DNA of 37,414 nucleotides from Porphyromonadaceae bacterium UBA3318 (GTDB taxonomy: Bacteria; Bacteroidota; Bacteroidia; Bacteroidales; Muribaculaceae): the NCBI GenBank assembly GCA_002361235.1, contig DESI01000057.1:1-37414 (forward strand), written 5' to 3'. Numbering within the stretch: the first letter of the stretch is position 1; the number at the start of each line of letters is the position of its first letter. The translations under genes were made by a program, and so were the position numbers. The notes under the pieces were generated by a model. That model was given only the letters and a program-made list of their open reading frames with translations, did no database searches and was not told the origin of the DNA. This document shows positions 6,824 to 14,288 of this stretch, in pieces.

Positions 6824-8914
6824 TTACTTGGCACCGCAGCTTGTGGCGCAGCCGTTCTCACACTTCACCTTGCCGGTCAGCGGCGAATACTGGTTGGACA
6901 GGCGCATCATCTGCTCCACGTAGCTTTCGGGCCAGGAGATCTTGATGTCCGTGATATTGCCCTTCTGATCCTTCACCGGAGTGTAGACCGGGTTGATGAA
7001 TCCGCGATAGGGAGGAATGTCGAGAGTAGAGAAACGCTTGATCACCTCCTTGTGGAGCTTCGGATCGATCTTGACGGCATACTTCTGAATCAGCTCGTTG
7101 CCGCCCTTGTAGTCGCCCTCGCTCTTGATGCGCTGCACCTCGCCGAGCATCTGGCCGAACAGCTCGCGCATCTTGGGATAATCGTTGATCTTGACGTAGG
7201 TCTTGCCACCTTTCTTCACCAGCTCTACCACGTCCTTGCCACCTTTGCCTTTCTTCTTGCCGTGCTCCAGCACCCACTTGGCGATCAGCTGACGGTTGCG
7301 CATGTGGGCTTCCTCCACGTCCTTGCCAAGTTCGATGCGGTTCAGCTGAGTCATCAGACCGTTCATCATATACTTGTAGTACTCGGCCTGATATGCGTCG
7401 GGATTGTCAAGAATGCCCAGCTCCTGCAGCTTCGGGTCGGCAAGATAGTAGAGTGCAAAGAGATCGGCGCGGGCCTCCTCCAGTGCAGAGCCGTTCTCCT
7501 TGAGCGCATCCTGGTCAACGCCGGGCAGCAGCTTGCCAGAGGCGTGGCCCAGACACTCGTGCAGGTCGGTGTGGAGCATATCTGTGAGATACAGGTAGTC
7601 GTCCAGCATCTTGCGTGTCGGGGCGTCGATTACGAACTCCTCGTTGAAGCCGTTGCCGTGTGAGGCCATCTCGTACGCTTCGGTGATGTTCTCGATGGTC
7701 ACGGACTTCGAGCCGTGGGCGGCGCGGATCCAGTTGGAGTTGGGCAGGTTGATGCCGATGGCCGTGGAGGGGAAGGCATCGCCGGCCAGCATGGCGGCGT
7801 TGATCACCTTGGCCGACACTCCCTTCACCTTCTCCTTCTTGAAGCGCTTGTCTACCGGCGAATTGTCCTCGAAGTACTGGGCGTTGCCCGAAATCTTCTC
7901 GGTGCGGTCGGACGACTTGGCGTTCTTGAAGTTGACGTACGATTCCCAGCTACCGGTCATGCCGAGCGGGTCGCCGTAGCTCTCGATGAAGCCGTTCACG
8001 AAGTCCACGTCGCTCTTGGTGTCCTCGGCCCAGAGGATGGAGTATTCGTCGAACAGTTTCAGGTCGCCGGTCACGTAATAGTCAATCAGCTTGGTGATGT
8101 AAGCCTTCTGTGCGTCGTTCTCGGCATACTGCTTTGCCTTGTCCAGATAGTATATTATCTTGGCGATGGCCGGGCCGTAGAGACCGGTGAGGTGATAGCG
8201 CATCTCGCGCAGATTGCCGTTCTTGTCCTTCACCACCTTGGCGTTCAGACCGTAGCTTACGGGCGTGGGGTCGTTGGGGTCCTTCAGTTTGTTGTAGAAT
8301 TCCTCGACCTCGGCCTGGGTCACGCCGGGGCCGTACAGGTTGTTGGCGCTGTTCACCACTACGTCTACGGTGCCGTCCTGGTTCACGCGCTTGGCCATGA
8401 CTGTCGGATCGAAGATGACCGGAGTCAGCTTAGTCAGCATCGTGTCGAGGGTCTCGCCCTTCTCAAGCGGCAGCTTGGCTGCGGGCAGAGCCTTGACCTG
8501 CTCGGTGAAGAATGCCTCAGAGAACTCAGGGGTGAACTTGTCGGTGCTGTAATGGTGGTGTATGCCGTTGCCGAACCATACCTGCTTCAGGTATTTCTCG
8601 AAGGCCTTGAAGTCCTTGGAATTGCGGTCGCCCTTGTAGTTGTTGTAGATGTTCTCCAACAGCTGGCGGATCTGCAGGTTGTACACACCGTTCTGGTCCC
8701 AGATGATGTCGCGGCCCATCTGTGCGGCCTCGCTCAGATAGTACAGCATCGTCTTCTGGTTCAGTGACAGGCGGTCGAACTCTGGCACCTCATAGCGAAG
8801 CACTTCGATGTCGGCGAAACGGTCCACATGGTAGTTGAAGTTCTTGTCTACCACTGCGCCGGCCGGCAGTGTCGCTACTGTGCCCATGATGATAGCGGGA
8901 ATTATGTGTTTCAT
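6824..8914 (-). CDS. Dipeptidyl peptidase III, M49 zinc metallopeptidase, exported
   Basis: This zinc exopeptidase removes dipeptides from the N-terminus of oligopeptides. At 696 aa it has the usual length of Bacteroidetes DPP III. The M49 zinc motif is HECLGH at residues 452-457, and the second motif EEARAD is at 479-484 (Glu as third ligand). Cys in place of Leu (HELLGH in eukaryotes) is typical of Bacteroides-type DPP III. I chose the ATG at 8914 rather than the upstream in-frame ATG at 8938. From here the protein begins MKHIIPAIIMGTVATLPAGA, a signal peptide with an Ala-x-Ala-like end and no lipobox, so it is likely periplasmic. The 127-nt gap to rlmI contains repeats. The AlkD-like gene follows 30 nt downstream. 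Likely role: peptide scavenging or envelope peptide turnover. Confidence 0.93.
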   Translation of the reverse strand: MKHIIPAIIMGTVATLPAGAVVDKNFNYHVDRFADIEVLRYEVPEFDRLSLNQKTMLYYLSEAAQMGRDIIWDQNGVYNLQIRQLLENIYNNYKGDRNSKDFKAFEKYLKQVWFGNGIHHHYSTDKFTPEFSEAFFTEQVKALPAAKLPLEKGETLDTMLTKLTPVIFDPTVMAKRVNQDGTVDVVVNSANNLYGPGVTQAEVEEFYNKLKDPNDPTPVSYGLNAKVVKDKNGNLREMRYHLTGLYGPAIAKIIYYLDKAKQYAENDAQKAYITKLIDYYVTGDLKLFDEYSILWAEDTKSDVDFVNGFIESYGDPLGMTGSWESYVNFKNAKSSDRTEKISGNAQYFEDNSPVDKRFKKEKVKGVSAKVINAAMLAGDAFPSTAIGINLPNSNWIRAAHGSKSVTIENITEAYEMASHGNGFNEEFVIDAPTRKMLDDYLYLTDMLHTDLHECLGHASGKLLPGVDQDALKENGSALEEARADLFALYYLADPKLQELGILDNPDAYQAEYYKYMMNGLMTQLNRIELGKDVEEAHMRNRQLIAKWVLEHGKKKGKGGKDVVELVKKGGKTYVKINDYPKMRELFGQMLGEVQRIKSEGDYKGGNELIQKYAVKIDPKLHKEVIKRFSTLDIPPYRGFINPVYTPVKDQKGNITDIKISWPESYVEQMMRLSNQYSPLTGKVKCENGCATSCGAK

Positions 8915-8985
8915 ATAAATAAGAATTAAAATGAGCAATGAGGAAGGGGCTGAGAGGCCCCGGGAGCGGGGAGGCGGGGAGGCCC

Positions 8986-9021
8986 GGGAGCAGAGCTCCT
9001 TACGGAAACGGCTCCGCGAGG
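8986..9021 (+). repeat. Dispersed 36-bp intergenic repeat, copy A
   Basis: It begins with GGGAGC-AGA-GCTCC (a 5-bp palindrome) and ends GGCTCCGCGAGG. A second copy at 12978-13013 matches at 32 of 36 positions. The terminal GCTCCGCGAGG is repeated again at 9030-9040. Immediately upstream is a G-rich tract with a GGGGCT-GAGA-GGCCCC hairpin (8946-8961). The strand is arbitrary. Confidence 0.8.
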
Positions 9022-9041
9022 TGACTTAAGCTCCGCGAGGG

Positions 9042-10226
9042 TTATTCCACCTGGAGGACGAGGCCCTTGAGGTATTCGCCTTCGGGGTGGGCGATGTCGA
9101 TGGGGTGGTCGGCGGGCTGTGTCAGCTGGTGCAGGATGCGAACGCGGCGCCCGGCCTTGACCGAGGCGGAGAATACCGCCAGGCGGAACATCTCCTTGGT
9201 AATGGCCTGCGAGCAGCTGAAGGTGAACAGGATGCCGCCGGGCTTGATCTTCTCGAACGCGCGGGTGTTGAGACGGCGATAACCTATCAGACCGTTCTTG
9301 ATGGCGCCCCGGTGCTTGGCGAATGCCGGCGGGTCGAGTACTATCAGGTCGTAGTGGTCGGCCGGCATGTCGTTCAGGAACTTGAAGGCATCTTCGGTGA
9401 ACGAGCGGTGACGCGGGTCGTCGGGGAAATTGAGCGCGATGTTGGCGTCGGTAAGGGCCACGGCCTTGGCCGATGAGTCGACCGAGTCGACCGAAGCGGC
9501 GCCGCCGCGCATGGCGTACACCGAGAAGCCGCCCGTGTAGCAGAACATGTTCAATACATGCTTGCCCTGCGCGAATTTCTCCAGCAGCTTGCGGTTCTCG
9601 CGCTGGTCGACGAAGAAGCCTGTTTTCTGGCCCTTCAGCCAGTCGATGTTGAACTGCAGCCCGTTCTCCAGTGCGATGTTGCCGTCGTACTGGCCAATCA
9701 GGTATTGGTTTTCAGGCTCCAGCTCGGCCTTGAAGGGAAGGGTGGAGTCAGATTTATAATATACATTTCTGATACGGGCATCGGGCAGGAGGGTGAGCGC
9801 GTCGGCCACCTCGCCGCGAGCGAAGTGCATGCCGGGGCTGTGCGCCTGCATCACGGCCGTGTCGCCGTATATGTCTATCACAAGACCGGGCAGGAAGTCG
9901 CCCTCGCCGTGCACCAGGCGGTAGCAGTTGTTGTCGGGGCGTATCAGACCTAAGTCCTGACGCAGACGGAACGCAGACTCCAGGCGCTGCATGAAGAAAT
10001 CGTCGGGCAGCGTGTCGGCGTCAAACTGCAGCATGCGCACCGCGATGCTGCCTATCTGGTAGTGTCCGCAGCCCAACACACGACCCGTGCTGTCCTCCAC
10101 CGTAACCGGTTCGCCTTCCTTCAGATGGGGCGGCAGTGTGGCTATGGCTCCCGAAAAGATCCAGGGATGACGACGGATTACGGATTCCTCCTTGCCGGGC
10201 TTCAGCTTTATTATCTTGTGTGGCAT
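9042..10226 (-). CDS. rlmI: Class I SAM-dependent rRNA methyltransferase, RlmI family
   Basis: A 23S rRNA cytosine-C5 methyltransferase of the RlmI/YccW family, acting in the cytoplasm. It is 394 aa, the normal length. The N-terminal PUA-like domain starts IIKLKPGKEESVIRRHPWIF. A central domain follows, then the Rossmann methyltransferase with NMFCYTGGFSVYA (SAM loop, about residues 226-238), the DPPAF motif at 298-302 and TFSCSQAI further on. In E. coli the family makes m5C1962; whether the same base is modified here is inferred. It starts 26 nt after the rseP stop, giving an apparent dxr-rseP-rlmI operon. The ATG at 10224-10226 is the only start preceding the PUA domain. Confidence 0.92.
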   Translation of the reverse strand: MPHKIIKLKPGKEESVIRRHPWIFSGAIATLPPHLKEGEPVTVEDSTGRVLGCGHYQIGSIAVRMLQFDADTLPDDFFMQRLESAFRLRQDLGLIRPDNNCYRLVHGEGDFLPGLVIDIYGDTAVMQAHSPGMHFARGEVADALTLLPDARIRNVYYKSDSTLPFKAELEPENQYLIGQYDGNIALENGLQFNIDWLKGQKTGFFVDQRENRKLLEKFAQGKHVLNMFCYTGGFSVYAMRGGAASVDSVDSSAKAVALTDANIALNFPDDPRHRSFTEDAFKFLNDMPADHYDLIVLDPPAFAKHRGAIKNGLIGYRRLNTRAFEKIKPGGILFTFSCSQAITKEMFRLAVFSASVKAGRRVRILHQLTQPADHPIDIAHPEGEYLKGLVLQVE

Positions 10227-10252
10227 ATACTATGTTGTTTTAAGAGAGGGAA

Positions 10253-11689
10253 TTATTTGAACAGACGGACTATATCCATTCCGTTGGCATAAATAAGCAG
10301 ACCGAACAGGATGATCATGCCCACGATCTGGGCGCGTTCCATGAATTTCTCGCTCGGTTTGCGTCGGAAAATCACCTCATACAGCAGGAACATTACGTGG
10401 CCGCCGTCCAATGCCGGTATAGGCAGGATGTTCATGAACGCCAGGGCCACCGACAGGAAGGCCGTGATGTTCCAGAACGCTATCCAGTCCCACGACGAGG
10501 GGAATATGGATCCGATGGCGCCGAAGCCGCCGATGGATTCGGCTCCCTCCTTGGTGAACACCATCTTCATCGACTTGGCGTATCCGGTGAGTTTGTCGGT
10601 ACCCATCTCCACGCCGCGCGGCACGGACTGCAGCAGGTTATAATGAATCTCCTTGCTCTTGAAGAAAGCCGCCGGATTGATTTCCAGACCGATTCCCATC
10701 TTGGACGATCCGGAAAGGGTTACGTTCTTGACGATGGTGTCGAGTCGCGCTCCGTTCTTGCGTTCTATGGTGATCGGCAGGGTCTGGTTGTCGTGTCCCT
10801 TAAGGGTGCGCATGAATCCCAACAGCTCGGGAGTCGGGATGGTGTCTACGGCTATGATTCGGTCGCCGGCCACGATGCCGGCCTTGTCGGCGCCGTCGCC
10901 CGTCTGCACCTGGCTCACCTGCGCCGGGATGCGGTAGGTGAAGAAGCTGAACGTGGCCGTGTCGGCCTTGGCCTCGCGGTCAAGCTGCAGCAGGAAGTCG
11001 GACGGTATGTGTATGTCCACCTGCTTGCCTTCGCGCAGCACCGTCACCCTCTTGGCCTGCGCCATCTGCATCAGCGCCTCGGCCGGATTGTCCAGCTCCT
11101 TGTAGTCGGCCATCAGGGGAATGTCGCCGTTGCGGAAACCGGCGTCAAGAGCCACGCCGCTATACTGCATTCCCATCTTGGCCTCCTTGAACGGCACGTA
11201 CTTCTCGCCGGTGGCGTATACGATGCCTGCATAGATCAGGATAGCCAGCAGGAAATTGAACAGCACTCCGGCTATCATAATAAGGAGTCGCTGCCAAGCC
11301 GGCTTGGAACGGAATTCCCATTCCTGGGCCGGCTGCTTCATCTGCTCGGTGTCCATCGACTCGTCGATCATGCCCGCAATCTTGCAGTAGCCGCCCAGGG
11401 GGAGCCACCCGATGCCATATTCCGTGTCGCCCCAGAAGCCCTTTTTCTTCTTGGGCTTCGACGCGTCGTTATTGTCTTTGCACTTTAGTTTCCGGGTCTT
11501 GCCGAGACCTCCGATGTATTCCTTGGGTTTCCATTTGAACAGCTCGATCCATGGGTCGAAAAAGATGTAGAATTTTTCCACCTTCACTCCGAAGATTCGG
11601 GCGAAGAAGAAGTGACCGAACTCGTGGATTATGACGAGGAAAGCGAATGCCAGTATCAGCTGGGCTGCCTTAATCAGAAATGTTTCCAT
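10253..11689 (-). CDS. rseP: RIP-type site-2 zinc metalloprotease (RseP)
   Basis: An intramembrane zinc protease that cleaves membrane anchors such as anti-sigma factors. HEFGH lies at residues 22-26 in the first transmembrane helix. A large periplasmic part holds a degenerate PDZ and a clear PDZ (about residues 260-330, AGIVAGDRIIAVDTIP). PALDGGHVMF (third zinc-ligand Asp at about 428) precedes the last helix. At 478 aa it is in the normal range, with an extra Lys-rich cytoplasmic insertion (about 60-85, DASKPKKKKGFWGD) seen in Bacteroidetes members. It lies 31 nt after dxr and 26 nt before rlmI. The dxr-rseP pairing is widespread in bacteria, which supports the assignment. Confidence 0.95.
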   Translation of the reverse strand: METFLIKAAQLILAFAFLVIIHEFGHFFFARIFGVKVEKFYIFFDPWIELFKWKPKEYIGGLGKTRKLKCKDNNDASKPKKKKGFWGDTEYGIGWLPLGGYCKIAGMIDESMDTEQMKQPAQEWEFRSKPAWQRLLIMIAGVLFNFLLAILIYAGIVYATGEKYVPFKEAKMGMQYSGVALDAGFRNGDIPLMADYKELDNPAEALMQMAQAKRVTVLREGKQVDIHIPSDFLLQLDREAKADTATFSFFTYRIPAQVSQVQTGDGADKAGIVAGDRIIAVDTIPTPELLGFMRTLKGHDNQTLPITIERKNGARLDTIVKNVTLSGSSKMGIGLEINPAAFFKSKEIHYNLLQSVPRGVEMGTDKLTGYAKSMKMVFTKEGAESIGGFGAIGSIFPSSWDWIAFWNITAFLSVALAFMNILPIPALDGGHVMFLLYEVIFRRKPSEKFMERAQIVGMIILFGLLIYANGMDIVRLFK

Positions 11690-11720
11690 TTAAATAATGA
11701 GTGGCGTGGCCTGTATCCGG

Positions 11721-12899
11721 TCACGCGGTGTGAATGTTCATACTGTCGACGATGCTTATGGCAGCCTCCGTGCCGAGACGGTGGGCCTCGGCGATGTCGT
11801 CGAGGGAATTGATGCCTGTAATTGGGATGGCCTGGAGCGTCCTGTCGGCCACGGTGTAAAGGTCGGTGAACGGGATGCGCTCCTGCAGGAAGGCCTTTAC
11901 GGCCACTTCGTTGGCGGCGTTAAGCAGGGTGGGTGCGGTGCCACCTGTGCCTACGGCGTCGAAAGCGAGGCGCAGCAGGGGGAATTTCTCCATGTCCGGG
12001 AGGAAGAAAGAGAGGTTGGCGTGGTCGGCCAGCGACAGATGATGCTGCGGAGCCGGGAGACGTTCGGGATATCCGAGCGCATAACGGATGGGCATACGCA
12101 TGTCGGGGTCGGCCAACTGGGCCTTGACCGATCCGTCGATGAATTCCACCAAGGAATGCACCACCGATTCGGGATGCACCAGGATGTCGATGTTCTCGGG
12201 CCGGATGTCGAACAGCCAGCGGGCCTCGATCATCTCGAATCCCTTGTTCATCATCGACGCGGAGTCGATGGTGACTTTGGCGCCCATGTCCCAGTTGGGA
12301 TGCTTCAGGGCCTGGGCCGGAGTCACGGTGCTTAGTTCTTCGCGCGGCATGGTGCGGAACGGGCCGCCGCTGGCGGTGAGTATCAGCTTGCGGATGTCCT
12401 CGTGCCGCTCCCCCTGCAGGCATTGGAATATGGCGGAATGCTCCGAATCGACAGGGAGAATCCGGGCGTTGTTGCGTCTGGCGGTGGCTGTCACTATCTC
12501 GCCGGCGGCCACGAGGGTTTCCTTGTTGGCCAGCGCGACGGTCTTGCCGCGCTCCAGGGCGTTGAGCACGGGCGCAAGGCCGCTGTAACCCACCATTGCC
12601 CCGACCACGATGTCGTTGTCAAGATGCCGTGCTGCCTCGGCTATGGCCTCGGCGCCGGCGGCAGTCCCGATGCCCGAACCGCGTAGGGCTTCGCGCAGGG
12701 AGGGGAGGGCCGATTCGTCGGCTATCACCACAAAGTCGGGATGATGGCGCAAGGCTTGCTCGGCCAGCAACTGCCAGTTGCGGCCTGCCGTGAGTATCCG
12801 GGCGCGGAAACGCTCCGGATGCGATTCGATTACATCAAGAGTCTGGGTGCCGATGCTGCCGGTACTGCCCAATATCGTTATGTCCTGTTGTGTTGCCAT
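11721..12899 (-). CDS. dxr: 1-deoxy-D-xylulose 5-phosphate reductoisomerase
   Basis: This catalyses the NADPH-dependent rearrangement of DXP to 2-C-methyl-D-erythritol 4-phosphate, the committed step of the MEP isoprenoid pathway. It is 392 aa. Visible are the nucleotide-binding GSTGSIGT (residues 11-18), NKETLVAAG, the active-site loop (PVDSEHSAIFQCLQG), ASGGPFR, and the metal/substrate block (MNKGFEMIEARWLF, HPESVVHSLVEF). The ORF extends upstream to an ATG at 12938, but MATQQDITILGSTG starting at 12899 is the conserved start. A -35/-10-like Bacteroidetes promoter ends only 9 nt before this ATG, so the mRNA may be nearly leaderless. It is the first gene of the dxr-rseP-rlmI operon. Confidence 0.96.
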   Translation of the reverse strand: MATQQDITILGSTGSIGTQTLDVIESHPERFRARILTAGRNWQLLAEQALRHHPDFVVIADESALPSLREALRGSGIGTAAGAEAIAEAARHLDNDIVVGAMVGYSGLAPVLNALERGKTVALANKETLVAAGEIVTATARRNNARILPVDSEHSAIFQCLQGERHEDIRKLILTASGGPFRTMPREELSTVTPAQALKHPNWDMGAKVTIDSASMMNKGFEMIEARWLFDIRPENIDILVHPESVVHSLVEFIDGSVKAQLADPDMRMPIRYALGYPERLPAPQHHLSLADHANLSFFLPDMEKFPLLRLAFDAVGTGGTAPTLLNAANEVAVKAFLQERIPFTDLYTVADRTLQAIPITGINSLDDIAEAHRLGTEAAISIVDSMNIHTA

Positions 12900-12908
12900 T
12901 TCAAAGAG

Positions 12909-12939
12909 CAAAGTTACGAAAAAAACGGCACACCGCAAA
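12909..12939 (-). promoter_or_regulatory. Promoter of dxr-rseP-rlmI, nearly leaderless
   Basis: On the minus strand a TAACTTTG -7 box (12909-12916) and TTTG (12936-12939) are separated by 19 nt, an exact match to the Bacteroidetes consensus. The -7 box ends 9 nt before the dxr ATG. The transcript would start 2-5 nt upstream of the start codon. Confidence 0.75.
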
Positions 12940-12977
12940 GTTGAAGAAAACAGAGGGGCGGGATGGAGAGGCGGGAT

Positions 12978-13013
12978 GGGAGCGGAGCTCCTGACGGGAA
13001 CGGCTTCGCGAGG
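12978..13013 (+). repeat. Dispersed 36-bp intergenic repeat, copy B
   Basis: GGGAGC-GGA-GCTCC followed by a tail ending GGCTTCGCGAGG matches copy A at 8986-9021 at 32 of 36 positions. It lies in the intergenic region between the M23 gene and dxr. No ORF is associated. Confidence 0.8.
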
Positions 13014-13034
13014 GTGAAAGGCGAGTGGAGGATG

Positions 13035-13119
13035 GGGGTGTTATAAGGAGAGTAGGGGCTGTTATAAAGAGGGATAGGGGCTATTACAGGAGGGGCAGGG
13101 GCTATTGTAAGAAGGAGTA
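13035..13119 (+). repeat. Four tandem 20-22-bp units, last unit inside the M23 gene end
   Basis: The units are 13035-13054, 13055-13076, 13077-13097 and 13098-13119, each starting GGGG(C)T and then RTTRYARGR. The last unit covers the final codons of the M23 gene on the minus strand (YSFLQ-stop). The array therefore looks like duplication of that gene's 3' end into the intergenic region. Confidence 0.75.
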
Positions 13120-13920
13120 GGGAGCCAGGGGGGTGGCGTTGTGCCAGAGGCGGAGCTGCAGCCAGCGGGTGGAGCGCGAGTCGGGGTTGGCGGGATAGGC
13201 TATGGGCTGGCCGCCGTTGACGGCGTCGCCGTTCACCACTAAGGGCGTGCCGACATGGGAATAAGACGAGACGAAGCCGCGGGCGTGCTGTATCAGTATG
13301 GTGTAGCCGTGCATGGATGCGTGATAGTACACGGCCAGCACCGTGCCGTCGGCCACGGCCTGGATCGGGGCGTCGGATGCGAGCAGTATTGTCGGATCTG
13401 TGGCCTTGCGGGAATTTTCGGGGAAATATGCGTGAGGGGATACCGGCACAAATAGCATCCCGTCGGCATCGAGCGGTGCCAGCACCGAGATGTTGAAACG
13501 TTCGCGCTCGTCCATGGCGGAGACGAAGCGCTTTTCGGCCGGTGAGGCATCGGGGAGCATATCGGGGTCATAGTCGCCGGTTATGGAGTCGGCCGATTCG
13601 GTGTCGGTGACGGAGCGTCCGGGATTCGAGACCCGGCGGTAGTTGTCGATCCAGGCATTGGTCAGCGCTACCTGTCGCGATAATGAGTCGATGCGCATCA
13701 TGGCCTGCTGGGCCTCGATGCGCTGGGCTTCGGGCACATACGATGGCAGGAGATTTCGCATGGGCGTGTACGCCAACAGCAGGGCCGTGACGAATATCAG
13801 CAGCATTATGATCAATGCCAGCCCCACCCATATACGCAGGGGTGTAAGGACGAGCGAGACTCGCCGACGCAGGTGCGCTTCGTCTTCAATGTTGAGCCGA
13901 TATATGCGTTTTTGTCTCAT
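13102..13920 (-). CDS. Membrane-anchored M23/LytM-fold protein, catalytically degenerate
   Basis: A 272-aa inner-membrane protein with a short cytoplasmic N-terminus, a transmembrane helix at about residues 30-51 and a predicted coiled region (about 65-95). A C-terminal LytM-like domain follows (from about 175: AVADGTVLAVYY, then YTILIQHARGFVSSYSHVG). In active M23 peptidases the zinc ligands lie in HxxxD and HxH. Here the HxH position reads YSH and no HxxxD is seen, so endopeptidase activity is unlikely. Such proteins act as regulators or scaffolds for amidases in other bacteria; that role here is inference. The 3' end is embedded in a tandem repeat. A -7-like TAATTTTG ends 5 nt before the ATG. 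It is divergent from the ompA-like gene. Confidence 0.8.
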   Translation of the reverse strand: MRQKRIYRLNIEDEAHLRRRVSLVLTPLRIWVGLALIIMLLIFVTALLLAYTPMRNLLPSYVPEAQRIEAQQAMMRIDSLSRQVALTNAWIDNYRRVSNPGRSVTDTESADSITGDYDPDMLPDASPAEKRFVSAMDERERFNISVLAPLDADGMLFVPVSPHAYFPENSRKATDPTILLASDAPIQAVADGTVLAVYYHASMHGYTILIQHARGFVSSYSHVGTPLVVNGDAVNGGQPIAYPANPDSRSTRWLQLRLWHNATPLAPYSFLQ

Positions 13921-13925
13921 TTTTG

Positions 13926-13933
13926 CAAAATTA
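13926..13933 (-). promoter_or_regulatory. Possible -7 box directly before the M23 start
   Basis: TAATTTTG on the minus strand ends 5 nt before the ATG at 13920. No TTTG element was found at the expected distance, so it may be incomplete or the true promoter may lie elsewhere. Confidence 0.35.
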
Positions 13934-13995
13934 TAAAAATATGATGAAATAATGATGATTTATTGCGAAATGTTAAAAAAATAAAGAGTAATTTG

Positions 13996-14025
13996 TTTGT
14001 AATTCGGAAAAAATGTGTAATTTTG
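13996..14025 (+). promoter_or_regulatory. Promoter of the OmpA-family gene
   Basis: TTTG (13996-13999), an 18-nt spacer and TAATTTTG (14018-14025) match the Bacteroidetes consensus. The ATG at 14289 lies 263 nt downstream, so the transcript has a long leader. Confidence 0.7.
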
Positions 14026-14031
14026 CGCTGA

Positions 14032-14288
14032 AATGTCGGATTTTAACAATTGCTAAATGCAATGCGTCGCCCGGGGAAACCCTCGGACGGTATGGTTGCG
14101 TTTAGGATGTTAAAAGATTTCACTATAAATGAAATGACGGCTAAGTATAACCAACCCAAAGCCTTAACCCAAAAAATAAAAAAATAATCGGCTGTCCGAA
14201 AGTTAAAACTTGAGTTTGTGCAAACAAATTAAAAGTTCTTAACGTTTAACTGATAAATTGAAAACAAACACATCTAAAATCACAAGTT
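14032..14288 (+). other. Long 5' leader of the OmpA-family mRNA
   Basis: About 257 nt, A/T-rich and without an ORF. It holds a possible CCCGGGG-aaa-CCCTCGG hairpin (near 14070-14090) and a short GTTTG-tg-CAAAC palindrome (14214-14225). It could modulate mRNA stability or translation; no known riboswitch family is recognised. Confidence 0.45.

Noticed and set aside
7715..8767. 350-aa plus-strand ORF opposite DPP III
   Set aside because: Its Val/Leu/Gly-rich, low-complexity translation is what antisense of GC-rich coding DNA gives; the minus strand carries the M49 motifs.
13035..13119. CRISPR array
   Set aside because: Units are 20-22 bp, contiguous and have no unique spacers.
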